Source of the DNA: Collybia mongolica
Lineage: Eukaryota > Basidiomycota > Agaricomycetes > Agaricales > Clitocybaceae
Direction of reading: 5' to 3'
Assembly (NCBI GenBank): GCA_013420905.1
Contig: JAAXNY010000016.1
Location: 186,001-250,000, forward strand
DNA: 64,000 nt
Made by a program: the position numbers and the translations under genes. The stretch's first letter is position 1. Each line of letters starts with the position of its first letter. The notes under the pieces were generated by a model. The model saw only the letters and a program-made list of their open reading frames with translations, was not told the origin of the DNA and ran no database searches. Positions 1 through 11,853 of the stretch are shown here, piece after piece.

Positions 1-467
1 AGGTTGCCCATGGCCCCATCAAGCACACGACCCTCGCGAAAGCAAGGAAGGACGCGGTCACACGTATGACGGACGCTTGGAGCATTCTGGCCAAGCAGAA
101 GGAGTACATAGGATCGAACTTCCTGCACCTCCATGAAAGGGGAAAGCGGCTCACGCCAAGCCACCTGAAAGGGGGGACTTGGATCGGCAAGATCTCGAAG
201 GAGACCAACACCACGGTCCGGCTAGCACGTGCCCTCATGGGCCATGCGCCAATCGGAGCATACAGGCAAAGATTCCTAAAGGAGAAGGAGTCCTACAAAT
301 GCGACTGCGGCCTCGGAAAAGAGACTGTAGATCACATCCTGAGGCATTGCCCTCTCCATGAGAGGTGAACCTGCCCCGGGAGGAATCTGACTCTCCCCTG
401 GGTCAGCAACTTCCTACATGACAACCCGGAAGCCTTTGCGGTGTTCCGGGAACCACGCACAGAATAG
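1..467 (+). pseudogene. C-terminal end of a LINE-type (non-LTR) retrotransposon protein, broken by TGA
   Basis: The frame is open from the left edge of the window and encodes the tail of a non-LTR retrotransposon polyprotein. The key sign is a terminal zinc-knuckle-like motif, CDCG...TVDHILRHCPLHE, preceded by a basic stretch (LARALMGHAPIGAYRQRF). That arrangement is typical of the region after the reverse transcriptase and RNase H domains in fungal LINEs. An in-frame TGA at 366-368 interrupts it right after the motif; the same frame then continues for about 32 codons to TAG at 465-467. A CGA to TGA change would explain the break. The 5' part lies outside the window. Assignment to the LINE class is fairly secure; the exact clade is not. 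Confidence 0.7.
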
Positions 468-917
468 ACTGGGTCGCACCAATAGGTAAGTGGGTACTTG
501 CGGGAGGGTAGCCGCGATACCAGTTGCAAGAGTGCATGCGTAGGCCGGTCCCTCTGGACTAAGTCGGCCCTTAGGGGCTTCCAATGGGGGTATGCACCCC
601 CCGGTGAACCTGATGAGAAGTGGTCGCGCTGACCGCTTACCGAGTGGATTGAGAGGAGTGGAGGGCGATCCCCTCTATGACGGCGCCCAGCCAAGTCCCG
701 GCAATGGGTCTGAACCAGGGCCCCCTAACGGGGGCCGACACATGGAGCGCTTTCGCCCAGGAATGGGGGAAGCTATCTTACGATGCCACGCGCGACGGCT
801 CATAATGCGACGCGACAGACAATTGATTACGTAATTACGCTACCACGTGACTGCACCCATAGGGTCTGTACTACTGTACGGTGGTATATAAATTGTTGAA
901 GGAAAAAAAAAAAAAAA
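468..917 (+). mobile_element. 3' untranslated region and poly(A) tail of the LINE copy
   Basis: The 435 bp after the LINE reading frame hold no convincing gene. The segment ends in 15 consecutive A residues at 903-917, as expected for the 3' terminus of a non-LTR element copied by target-primed reverse transcription. The flanking target duplication cannot be tested because the 5' end of the element is outside the window. Confidence 0.6.
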
Positions 918-1114
918 TTCGTCTATCTACCATCTACCGACTACTCCCCCATCCTTTCCCCTCCGTTCCCACATTTCTCTTCTCATCCAAGTCCCTAGAC
1001 TCCCTACGGCCTCGGTTTGCGCTCACAACTATGCTCATGTTTTCGACACCTATAAGGCATGCAGATAAGTTGCATGTTTAGATACTAGATAACGAGGGCA
1101 TACCTTAGCACAGT

Positions 1115-1813
1115 CAATATAAATCTGTTTCTTGTTGTTATCCTGTTGCACGTCCTGCCAAAACGCCTCGAAATCCTTCAAAGTCTCGGTGGGATGGGTG
1201 GTTTTTCCATTCACGAGCACATTCCCATCTGGGGGATGACCATGTTAGTGATGCGAGCGCAGAATGCCGGGATAAGTTACTTGGGCATTTTAGCCTTGGG
1301 AGGAGTCCACGAATGTCGGCCGCCTTTTCCTATCTGAGAACTTGCTCCGTTCGGTTGCTTGGATGTACTCGATGTCGCTGGCTGACTCTGCCGGTCTGAA
1401 GAACTGGATGCATTCTCGATACTGTAAACAGAACTGGGATGTCAATGAGAGAAACCGTAGATAGATAAAGAACTACCCAGATGTCGGTTTCCCCTGCTGT
1501 CCGTTGAAAGGGGCTGGCATGTTCATGTCAAGTTCAACAACGCTAATGAAACCAGACATCAGTAACACAAATCATAGATACAGTAAACATACACATCGAC
1601 TGCGTCCATAAGACGCTTCATTTTGCCCTCCAAAAGTCCCTCATCCAATTTGCGGTCATTAACGAGATGCTCGAAAAATTTGACTAATCCCACCAATCCG
1701 AATTCTCTGCGCACGACGAGTTGCTTCAGATCATCTATACTATGTGGGAGAAGCATGTTAAGCTTCGGATCCCAATCCTCCCAGACATCCGCATCGTGTA
1801 AGGGGAACTCCAT
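1115..1813 (-). CDS. Hypothetical protein, fragmentary multi-exon gene
   Basis: I do not recognise the family. The first exon (ATG at 1811-1813) encodes an acidic, helical segment beginning MEFPLHDADVWEDWDP and running through LPHSIDDLKQLVVRREFG to KLDEGLLEGKMKRLMDAVDV. A GTATGT donor near 1596 fits a serine-rich continuation (IENASSSSDRQSQPATSS) in the next exon, around 1310-1420. A further exon near 1115-1250 can be read in two frames, so the C-terminus is unresolved. The gene lies just downstream of, and on the same strand as, the Tnp2 transposase and its accessory gene, so it may be part of that transposon or an unrelated decayed gene. Functionality is doubtful. Confidence 0.35.
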
Positions 1814-2239
1814 TTCCGCCTTACTTCGCCGATCTAGCCTTACTTCGCCGAATCTCACTCCGCCGACTTCTACTTCGCGCTCACTCGATTACATTCACTA
1901 CATCGCACGTTCATTACCTACGCCCACACGCACCCCCACTCTCTACTTCGCGCGCAGTTCGCCGCCGGACTTCGCACTTGTTCGGACTATCAAGGGCACG
2001 GTCACGTGACCTTCGCTAGCCCAACGCGTGTCGTCGTACCGCACCGGGAACATGTATTTAATGTAGTACTAGGTATATAGCACACCCCCCCTGATGGAGG
2101 CTCCTCAGAGAATTCTCTTAGGATCCCCTCCACCAGGTGAGTAGTACATATGTCGTACAAGTGAATACATCTCTTAGGATCCCCTCCACCAGCGTCGGCC
2201 CGCTCTACTAAGTTCGCGCGCACTCCGCCGGAGTTGCCC
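1814..2239. repeat. Spacer with a 22-bp direct repeat
   Basis: This gap between two minus-strand genes holds a near-perfect direct repeat at 2115-2136 and 2171-2192 (core CTTAGGATCCCCTCC), separated by 34 bp. The rest is C-rich with recurring CTTCGC/ACTTCGC words (1815-1985). I see no gene here. Confidence 0.5.
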
Positions 2240-3994
2240 TTACACATCGTTTGGCGTGGTTTTCGTCAATTCTTTGGGTGACCCACTGTAACCGGCCAGG
2301 ATATGTGTTCTTTCTGCAACAGGGATTGTCGTTGGGAGGGCCTCGACCTTCTGTCGAAGTGTCTTGAGTGTGGAGCATGGCATTGGCAATAATTTCGAAG
2401 AGGGAAGGAAAGCGTCATCAACAGACGGCTGGGAGGTTACCGAGTTCGAACTATCGGGTGGGGTTGAAATGACAACCTTCCTTGCATTTGGGACTTCAAG
2501 CGATTTGACGGGAGACGGCTCCAAAGTGGGCTGAACGGGGGAGGATATATTAGAAGATGGCAAAGATTTGCCGTCGTCATCTGTGCACAACCGCAGATTT
2601 AGGTTGTTCTACTGTGTAAATATAAGTAAACATACCTTTTCTTGGTTTGATGGTGCACTGAGCGAATCAAGGTTGATGGTAAAATTTGCCCTACACAATT
2701 CACAGCACAAGGGCAACAATATTAAACGCGCTTACAATGGATTCGATATCTGCGTCAGCAGGGCATCGTAAGTAAGGCAAATATCAATAGAACAGTCTAA
2801 GTGTACCTTGGAAGCTGTAGTTGTCGTATTTGTGAAGGAATGAAGAGAGATTTGATCAGCATTAATTGCCTTGGTTGATAGGTCAGTCTCATTAGCGTGA
2901 GGGGTGTCAGAGTGTACAGATGTAGCGCAGGCTTTCTTTTTTCCCTTTGATTGAGTAACGTCGCCATCAGAGAGCTCATCCATGTCTGTGTGTTTTTGCT
3001 TGTGTTGCCTAGAGCTCGCGTTCACTGTCCTGCGAAGAAATGATCGCCTCCAACTGTGGTAGTTCTGCTTCCAAAGCTCCTCCACTTTCCAGTGGCTAGC
3101 ACAGAGCCAAAGATAGAAAAACTTGCCCTCGAGGAAGTCACGAAAAGAGTTTCGCAGAGTTTCGCCTGCCGAAGACCAGTTTACAGGAGGGTTGCTACGA
3201 TCAACGTGATTGTTCCAAAAGCCACGCATAACACGATAAAGCTGCTTCTTTTCATCATACGAGATCAGCTTGCCATTTTCCTTTTCGAGAAAAGCGAGAA
3301 CGCCATCCTCTTGATTCGAGTCGTTGCTGCCCAGGTTTTCGTCGTTGTCCGATATGGTGTCAGCATCAACTACCTTGATAACCAATACCTGGGAACTGTC
3401 GCCTCGTTTTCAAACCCAGTGTTTGACCTTGGGATAGTCGGCCTGCTGAAGTGGGGTAAGTTCAGTCGTTGACCCCGCCGCATATGGATTTGGGCCTGAA
3501 ACATTAGATAACGGAGCCATTGAAGGCGGCATTGATGTTAATGTTTGAATAAGTTGGGTTCTCGGTGCAATTATTAGCATATATGCACTGATTAGGCATG
3601 GAGCATAAAACATACTGCAGGTTAACGAGACGATCCTTTAAGAGACTAATTTCTTCTTCCTTCTTTCTCATAGACTCCAAGCAGTTGAGATAAACAGAGT
3701 TTGATGCAGCAAATGAGGATTCGTGAGTAAGAGACTTGATGAAAGCCAGGTTGTCAGACGAGCCGTTCAGAGATGGGTCAGAAACAGAAGCCAGATGTCG
3801 CAAAGTAGAATTATGTCCGTGAGACTGTTGCATTTGTTGCTGTTAACGGTCTCAGTGAACGTAAATGAACATATGGCAAGATTACGCACATCATACCACT
3901 GAGTTGAATTACCAGCCTGGGCCTGGATTGCGAGTTGCCGTGGTTCATTCCAGCCTGAGGACATTGATTGTGGCCAATCTGAGAGATTTTGCAT
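2240..3994 (-). pseudogene. Accessory gene of the Tnp2 transposon, broken by TGA
   Basis: This multi-exon gene follows the transposase on the same strand. The first exon (ATG near 3992-3994, residues MQNLSDWPQSM) is joined through a GTGCGT...ACAG intron to a coiled-coil exon containing MRKKEEEISLLKDRL. A central exon carries DYPKVKHWV and, beyond the break, the GFWNNHV and LWLCASHWKVEELWKQNYHSW signatures. The final exon (about 2240-2590) is serine/proline rich. In-frame TGA at 3410-3412 interrupts the central exon just after KHWV; CGA to TGA would explain it. From memory of the family, proteins with a W-rich core of this type often accompany basidiomycete transposases; their role is unknown. 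The splice junctions at 2735-2810 are uncertain. Confidence 0.5.
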
Positions 3995-4122
3995 CCTCGA
4001 GTTCCCCGGGCCCCAGAGGCTTTGATGAGAGAGTGAAGAAAAGGATCCTTGGATGAAAACCGTCGAAGTTGAGAGCACAAAGTGAAAGACCACGTGATTC
4101 CTGTTGTCTACTTACTGTAATG

Positions 4123-7100
4123 CTACGCATCCACATCATTGTTGTCCTCAGTCACTGGCATATGTACTACACTCATTTTCTCGATAGAAAAAAAATCCAT
4201 ACATCCTTCCTGACCAGGTCGACGAAAAGGAACCATCCCAACAACATCTGTGATGCATTTAGCATCAATCATGACAATGCCCTCCTCACCCGGGAACCTA
4301 CAAATGTGCAGTGTGTTGTACGATTCTTCAAGAACCTTGGGATTGGATGGGGCAAAGATTTTGACTGCAGCCAAAGTGTGCGATGTGTCGCCCTTGTGTA
4401 TGATGAAGTAATAGAGTACCTCAGCATACCGCCAACCTCCTCCAAAGATAAACTAATTTCCGATCAATAATGCCCTTCTCAACATAAATCATTATTCACC
4501 TTTATGTTCCTTGCAATTCGAACCTTCTCATCTGATCGCTTTTTCTCATGCCATAGAGATCGCGCTATTTGTCCATTTGGAAGCCACAGGCGTGCAAACC
4601 TATGGATTGTAATCCCGTCTCCTCCAGTGATTCGCAAATTCTTCAATGTCATAAAGTTGTGTAACGCAGACAATACAGATTCGTCAATCTGGTGTAGCTC
4701 TTGGGGTCCTAACAGCAGATAGTTTGACCTGATATCTACAGCCCGCGCAGGTAGTTCCTTGTCGTCTGGAACAAGGTCAGGAACCATGATCTTGAGGGCG
4801 TTAATACGAGACCGGTCAATTATCCGCTGGGTCAAATTGCCATAGGGATTGGAAGGAAGTCGAATCTCTTCACCAAGGTTACCAATCGTGCGTTCCATGG
4901 TCCACTGTGAAACTTCAGTGAGAGAGCCGATTCGGAAATGCTCGGCAACCAAGTGGACAAGCACATGAACACAAGGTTGGACGAAATGAAGTCGAGACAT
5001 TTTGCGCTGATAGTAAAGAAGTTCAAACTGATACATGTACTCCATTAGAGCTTTGTGTGCTGCAAGGAGCTTGCCTTGAGATTTATGACACTGGTGGATG
5101 ATGCGAATTCCAAAAATGAGTTTGCAGAAGTGATGATAAAAGGGTGGGGGTAGGACGTCATAAAGGAGGGCGGGGCACAGACCGAAGATGTAGAGAAGAT
5201 ATTCAACGGCTTTATAACCACTCAAAATCTTCTCGGCTGGATTTCGGGGGGTTCTTGACTCGATGCAAGTCGGAATATACCGATGAGCGCTCGCTACGGT
5301 TGCACCATGTGCTTGCCAGACTTGGTGATCACGTAGAACAGCAAATGGCCAACTGCTTGGAGGGTCGTCCTTTGAATGTTCTACTGTTACCCGCCAAAGT
5401 GAAACTAGCAGCTGTCCGAGATTGAGACCCAGATGCATTGTATCTGCAGGAAAGCATCCAGGAATTGGGAAAGTCTTCGAAAGCCCTTCGATGATCGACG
5501 GCTTGCAAATTCCAGTCTCTCGGCATCGCTTTTCATATTGTCTTGATGATGGTGAAGTGAGAACGTGGTGGAGACTTCTATAGTAGGATTCAGGTGATGG
5601 CGTCGCAATTTGGTTGATATCGATGTCGGGATGACTTGATCCGACAGGTATATTGGGTCCTTCGGGCTTCAACATGGTGGGGTAGTACACGCCAACATTA
5701 GGTTTATGTTGCCCCGGCATGGGACAAAGGAGATGGCATCCATTCCTTCCATGATGACCAACCCAGCCATTCAACTCTGCCATTCCTACCGTGTCTGCTG
5801 TTCCGAAAGCAAACCAAGGATAAGAAAGAAATTCAAGGTCTGTCGAAGAATCCCAGATACACAGTCCATTTTGTTGGCAAGCCGCAAGGTGAGCGAATGT
5901 TGAGTAAAGAAAGGAGTTGTGATGTTTCGGTGGATCAGGACCACTGATAACGAAGAGGGGAAGAACCATTTCCTTTAAATGGCAGATCTCAGGAGGTAAA
6001 TCGAGAATAGTCGCAATCCCAAACCATGTGTCGGACTCCTTGTCTCTATAAAGTTGTGCCCCATCCATGGATATGTTGAGGAGCATGTTGTTATTGCGTA
6101 TTTTGCCAGACTCGACGAGATCGAGATATTGTGATCCACAACAAATGTTGTTGTAGTCCTGAATGCCTTGATCAGTTTTCCTACCCACAAGTGCCTCCTG
6201 AGTACGCCGCAACTGGTCTCAAAGTTTTGCAACAGTATTCAGGTGAGACCAAAGAGCTTGAAGTTGCGGACCAACGGGTAGGGTAACAAATTGGCGACGT
6301 GGAATGGCTGTGTCGCCATTTTGAGATGATCGAAAGCGGCCCTCGCCACAAAATGGACACTTATCGAGGTCTGAAAATGTCCCAGCAAATCCCATACATG
6401 TGTTGATACACATATCAGTATATAGCGGCAGAATCCCAGTGAAGGATTTCAACCAACTGTGAACTTGATCAAAAGACAACATTGTGCTCTCAGGATAGCA
6501 CTCTTTGATACTTTGTTGCACTGCATCATAGGTTGCTTTGGATGAATGACTTGATAAAGAGTTGTATATCGAGAGGGAGAGATGGAGCTGTGGGTCGTCC
6601 AAACAGAATTGTTCATGGGGAGGGTGTAGAAAGCGGTCGAAGTCATCAGCACTCCATTGCTTCTCTTCATCATCAAAACACGCGTCTTGTATCTGTTTGA
6701 TCAATTTCTGTGTGCTTGCAAGACTTTCCAGAGTTGCCTGTGGCGGATTGGCCGAAGTGAAGCCCGAGTTGTGCTCAGCATCTAAATTAAACAGGGTTGC
6801 CTCATCTTCTATCTCTCCCGGATAGCTGGCTGATGATTCATTTAGAGCCACGTCGCGAGGAGGTGTGTCGTCATAGTCATCAAGCGAGTCTGGTGGTATG
6901 GCGAATGGAACAGGTGATGTTTCCCTCTAAATTTCGAGTAAGTCAAGGAACCAAATGAATAAGAATTGTATTGACTGAATCTTGGAGGATTTGTGCGCAC
7001 TGGTTGTGTTCATGGTGACTTCAGTGCGAAGAAATGGAACTGTGAAGATTTGCGAGACTCACGTTGGTGTTCTTCCTGTGCCATTTCTGTTGTGCTTTGC

Positions 7101-7236
7101 GATCACCTACATCCATTCCCTCCTCTAGTCTACGCTGGGCAGCATGACAATACCACGTTCATAAGGGGATTGCCTTGCCTTCGGGAGGCGCTTGGCAGTA
7201 CTTTTGACATGTGCAGAACTTTGTTTTCGAGCTCAT
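4123..7236 (-). pseudogene. Tnp2-family (CACTA/EnSpm-like) transposase with two in-frame TGA codons
   Basis: This is a DDE-type transposase of the Tnp2 family (Transposase_21), which cuts and pastes CACTA-like DNA transposons in the nucleus. Exon 1 (7063-7236) starts MSSKTKFCTCQKYC, the usual N-terminal CxC cluster, followed by TWYCHAAQRRLEEG. A 136-bp intron (6927-7062) joins in phase 0 to the main exon (4500-6926). That exon contains the PHEQFCLDDPQLHLSL, GPQLQALW, SMDGAQLY, NGWVGHHGRNGCHLLCPMPG and ETGICKPSIIEGL blocks. A 47-bp intron (4453-4499) leads to a final exon ending in TAG at 4123-4125. Breaks are TGA at 7159-7161 and TGA at 6219-6221; both could be former CGA codons. Otherwise the frame is full length, so inactivation seems young. 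I could not find convincing terminal inverted repeats for the whole element. Confidence 0.85.
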
Positions 7237-7448
7237 CGTGGCCAAAGAGAGAACAGATAAAAGGCTTGATATATTTGCAAGAGTTATCAATAATATTGAC
7301 TGGTCATAGGTCTGTAGAGGCAGGTAGAGGTCGGAAGTGCTGACGAGAATCACCCGAAGTCTGATGACGATGGCTCACGTCAACATGTTTCTCACTGGGG
7401 CTGAACTCCAATAAGTGCCGACATGACACCTGGCATCGGGGATTAGGC

Positions 7449-7938
7449 CATCAGTAAGATGACAAATTTCTTGTTCGCTTTTTGGCACTTTCCGGCACTT
7501 TTCAGCTTGACGACAAGTCTGCAAGTTTCCTCTGAAAGTTTTTCATATGTGTGGCATCACAATACAGCTCCAATACCCAAACTAGGTTTGTAGTTGGTCT
7601 TCAGGAATGTATTGAGTATGAAGTTCACCTGTAAGTTGATCCTACATATCAAAAGTTGGCCCATAGTTCCGAATTACGTTGTCACCATCTGTGATGGCGC
7701 TGGCAATGGTATGTAAACACAGCGCATGTTCTGTGCTCGGAAACATGTAGGTGAAGGCTGTGGGGATATCCTGAGACCAGTCAACATGTTGTTAAGCACA
7801 CTACTGGAGAAGCAATAAATTTCAAACAAATTTGTGTTGAGAACTTGTTGAAATTCAGACATAGCTTTTCAGCTGTTCATTTGCACACTTTTCGGACTTG
7901 TACAAGCACGAAAAGAAATTTGTATAAACACTGATGTA
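7449..7938 (+). repeat. 490-bp inverted-repeat arm, left copy (MITE-like)
   Basis: This 490-bp segment is repeated in reverse complement at 9196-9685 with the same length and only scattered substitutions. Several of the differences I can see are C/T or G/A changes at CpG sites. The segment is itself bounded by CATCAGT at the outer end and ACTGATG at the inner end, like a small inverted-repeat transposon. A 62-codon open frame inside it (7674-7862) occurs identically placed in both copies and looks incidental. Confidence 0.75.
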
Positions 7939-9195
7939 GGGCCAAAAACGCAATTTTGATCATATAAAATTTTAGTCACCAGAAAGATTTAGGCAGACAT
8001 TTCTTCGAGGAGACCCTCGTATCGGCGACGTAAGCTAGTGAGATGCTCGTGCCATTGACAGTGGTGAATTGGCCAGTGTGTTCAGATCTATTCCTCCCAA
8101 CAGCAAAGTATGCATCAGAAAGAGCTCTTTGTTGTACCTCCTCAGTGCCAAATTCCTTCTATTGAAAGTCGGATTATTGGTTGAGATCATAAATAAGCGC
8201 TTTGAACAGGGCTGTTTGATTGAAAGGAGTGATAGATACTAATCTAATGAACTCAGCTAGTCAAGCAAAGGTGGATAGACTGTTCTTGACTTGAACGCCA
8301 CTTTCTTTGATACGATCCAATATGGCTAGCACAGAGTCCAGGATCCGGTGGAACCGAGCATGCCAACTGTCTAGGGACGTTCCAAGTTTCTGTTGTCGAT
8401 GATAATTCCAAGTGGGGCTAGGTGAGGAGTGATTTTTTGTTACATGGAATGTGCATCATGTCCTTGGGTTGTAGATGAGTCACAAAATTCAAATAATTAT
8501 GTGGCAGTACATTGGTGTGCAACTCAAGTACTCACCTATGCCGCCTGTGCCCACTGCCATACACATTCACAGTTCGGTTCAGTTAACAGCCCTTTGGGTG
8601 ACTTACAGTTCAGACGAGTTGCGATCAATGTACAAGTCTGTTCAAGGTTGGCTATCATCACGAGTTACAGATTATTGTGACTCAGACTTGAGCAGCGTTT
8701 ACTGCTTGTGGATGAAAACCCTCAACAAGCCACTCACATATGCTATTGGAGGAAATAACACAAGCCACATTTCATTTATTGCAGCGCAAATGAATAATCA
8801 CCTGTCCTCATTTCCTCACAATGCTCCAAACTCGCGATACATTGTTAGTAATAGTTCAAAGTCAGCCTCCATACAGCTTTGTGGAGCAACCATGGAGGAG
8901 ATTCTGTTATGGTCACAGAACCTAACCAAGCCTGTCAATTTCAAGTCGCCATAATCCATCAAACCCTTCATACTATCGATGGCGCCTAAAGAAATTATAG
9001 ATCTATGCAGTTTTATACCAGATACATGTTTCCCACGCCTTGTCCATGCCTTTCTGTCTCTTCGGAGAATTAAATTAGAAGCATCCATATCGTATGTCAT
9101 GAAGCTGTAATAAACCCGTTCCGTGATTGCTGACAATGACATGTTCACCAAAAGAACAACGAACAGGCCTAAGTGGATGTTTTGCGTTCCGGCAA
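7939..9195. mobile_element. 1.26-kb segment between the inverted 490-bp copies
   Basis: The segment between the two inverted copies holds overlapping frames, the longest 159 codons at 8475-8954 (+) and 111 codons at 8816-9151 (-). Neither shows a family motif I recognise. It may be the decayed core of a foldback or Mutator-like element whose ends are the 490-bp arms, or ordinary sequence caught between two independent MITE insertions. Codon use and motif content do not favour a functional gene. Confidence 0.4.
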
Positions 9196-9685
9196 TACAT
9201 CAGTGTTTATACAAATTTCTTTTCGTGCTTGTACAAGTCCGAAAAGTGTGCAAATGAACAGCTGAAAAGCTATGTCTGAATTTCAACAAGTTCTCAACAC
9301 AAATTTGTTTGAAATTTATTGCTTCTCCAGTAGTGTGCTTAACAACATGTTGACTGGTCTCAGGATATCCCCACAGCCTTCACCTACATGTTTCCGAGCA
9401 CAGAACATGCGCTGTGTTTACATACCATTGCCGTCGCCATCACAGATGGTGACAACGTAATTCGGAACTATGGGCCAACTTTTGATATGTAGGATCAACT
9501 TACAGGTGAACTTCATACTCAATACATTCCTGAAGACCAACTACAAACCTAGTTTGGGTATTGGAGCTGTATTGTGATGCCACACATAGGAAAAACTTTC
9601 AGAGGAAACTTGCAGACTTGTCGTCAAGCCGAAAAGTGCCGGAAAGTGCCGAAAAGCGAACAAGAAATTTGTCATCTTACTGATG
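9196..9685 (-). repeat. 490-bp inverted-repeat arm, right copy (MITE-like)
   Basis: This is the reverse complement of 7449-7938, with no length difference. It ends in CTTACTGATG at the outer boundary, mirroring CATCAGTAAG on the left. Direct flanking sequence (GGCAATA before, CAGTTAAG after) gives no obvious target-site duplication. Confidence 0.75.
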
Positions 9686-10228
9686 CAGTTAAGAGAAGTT
9701 GGAGAGAATCTCACGGCGAGTGATAGCTTTGCGGACACTTTCTATGTCTTAATATTGACATCCCCCTCGACACGTCCACAGATCAACCACGGACTAGTTG
9801 TCCGGATGGGGAACAGATGCGGTGCGGTCCGTGGTAAGCTGCCTCATAAGCTGGTAAAGGATAAGAAGGCAAGCGTAACCACGGAACCCACCCCCGTCAA
9901 TTGAAAGGATGTTTTTACACCCAGCTGAGGGGAGTCTGACTTTAATGAACAAGCCCACAAAAAGAGCAAGAATTCCATACCGGCGATTTTTTCTGAAGCG
10001 CCCACCTTCCTAACGGACAGTGTATTTAACTCACTGGTTTGTAATGGGGGCTGTAACGAACACTCACTGTCTATTTTTTTCTGCCACATCCTTGTCGACT
10101 GTAACATCCACCTGTTCAGGAGCCGCGCCTTGGCCGTTGGGCCGTTGGGAGGCACAGGCTGCTGCTCAAGTGTTTGTGCTGGGAGTGCAAGTGGTTTAAG
10201 AGTTGAATATGTTGTATCACCGCTCGCT
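9686..10228. other. Intergenic, no gene recognised
   Basis: Only short frames without family features occur here (for example 103 codons on the minus strand at 9844-10155). I see no repeat or RNA gene. Confidence 0.4.
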
Positions 10229-11470
10229 TTAAAGGGAAGTTAACATCAGAACATTTTTGTTAATATCATGGCTATATCTACCGGATTGGTTCGAAGGTCC
10301 AGCCAGCACATGGTTGGCCAACCTCCTTACGAGTTGATGCATTATGCCTTGCCTTCTAAGATATTGCTCAGTGCGTATTCTGACATCGTCGACTCTTCGC
10401 CATTCTTCCAGTGGCAATTTCTGCGGACCTCCATCAATGTTTATGCGAAAATATGAGTCACGGATATCAGGAAAGTGTTGTATGACGCTTTGTGATCTGT
10501 CTTCGCAGTCGGCGGCCATTTGCCTCAGGCTGTGAACAAGGTTACGAGGTAGGGTGTTTGGAGATCGAAAGCGGGTATCTAGTCCTATTTGGCTCGCAGC
10601 TCCAGTTCCGAGAGAAATAATGCAGGAAATGTCTTCCGACAGGTAAACAGAAATTGCTTCTTGAAGTATATATTCGGTGGGGTTGTTGCACCCAAGTTCG
10701 CGAGGATTGATGCTCTCAGTACCTATGTCAATTCCTCTAAAAATGGCTGGGGCAGCGCACGTAGCTCGGGCCGCTTCAACAATCATGCAGTTGCATCCTA
10801 AATCCCCCGAGAAATTCCAGGTTCGAAATCGAGTTGGCAGAGACGCGTCCAGGGAAGAAACAGGGCAGATAAAGCTGATGGAGAAGGTCAGATAATGATA
10901 TGAAGGATGAGAAATGATGACGAGCCTCTTCGGTCCTTTTTCTTTCAACATGTGTACTTCCTTTGCCTTCTTCTCATCAAAGCCCGAGGTATCCATGATC
11001 ACTTTGAGGATTGCCTCTTCCAGACGGGATGCCTTGAAAGTCCCCTCTTGCCACCATAACCATTTTCTCTTCGAGAAAGCGTGCTTAGTGAGACCAATAT
11101 ATGCACTAATTGCCTGGTCTATGGCCATTTCCAGACGGAATAGCATGATGACAATCAACCTGTCCGAGAACTAAAGTCAAGGTGCGTGCTTCAAACTTCA
11201 GTGTTGCCGTACCCTCCTGTGCCTATTCCGCATGCTGAAAACAAATACCTCACATGGCTTCGGAAGTGATGGGAGTTTGTGTTGCTCTTGAGTTTTATGC
11301 ATTAATTCCTGAAGGATAAACATTGTTGAAAGACCCCGAATGCCCCCTCCATCTAGAAAGCACATTCAGTCGATGAGGAGCTTGGCTATGAGAACCACCG
11401 TACCGATGGATAGAAGGCGCAGCCCTTGTTTACTGCGGCCACTGAGGACTATCCCTTCAGAGACTGACAT
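10229..11470 (-). pseudogene. Patatin-like phospholipase A, both catalytic residues lost
   Basis: Patatins are lipid acyl hydrolases with a Ser-Asp dyad. Exon 1 (11404-11470, ATG at 11468-11470, residues MSVSEGIVL) joins through a 51-bp intron to exon 2 (11213-11352), which holds the oxyanion loop DGGGIRGLS. A 53-bp intron leads to exon 3 (10229-11159) with TGGLIVIMLFRL, EAARATCAAP, CNNPTEYILQEA and ISLGTGA. An extra G near 11261 shifts the frame between the loop and the nucleophile elbow. The elbow reads GIGTGG instead of GTSTGG, so the catalytic serine is glycine. The usual DGG/DAG aspartate motif reads NPR before ELGCNNP, so the aspartate is also gone. A possible further in-frame intron lies near 10870. 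These losses argue for a pseudogene. Confidence 0.8.
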
Positions 11471-11853
11471 GAAATTGAGCGTGAGGACGGAAGACGTTGT
11501 TTGGGGTACAATTAATTATCAGCCAACACATTGTCGACGTGAAACGCAAGTGCAGCCAACACGTTGCACAGTCCTAATACTCCTAATTCGTATTAGCGTT
11601 TATATGCAGCCATGTATTTGTCACCTCATGGCAGCACCCGTGGCGTCAATCAAAAACCTTCCGAAAAATATTGAGTTGAGAGTTGTCCTTCACTGTCGAA
11701 CAATGCAAGCCCCAAGGTATTCTCATGACTCCATTGATCTATTGTTTGGGCCGCATCCTGAATCGAACCGAAATCTTCAGTCTCACCATCCTCGAGCAGA
11801 GAATCCTTTGAACAGTGTCAGTGATATTTTAGCTATTCAAAATTAGACACTAA

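Noticed and set aside
1050..7450. Complete boundaries of the Tnp2 CACTA-like element
   Set aside because: I looked for CACTA/CACTG-type inverted ends on both sides and found no convincing pair; CACTGGGGC near 7393 has no matching partner.
7674..9460. Identical 62-codon frames in both inverted arms
   Set aside because: Their identity follows from the DNA duplication; neither has features of a real protein.
11340..11846. 168-codon plus-strand frame
   Set aside because: It overlaps patatin A exons on the opposite strand and has no protein-family features; it is a shadow.
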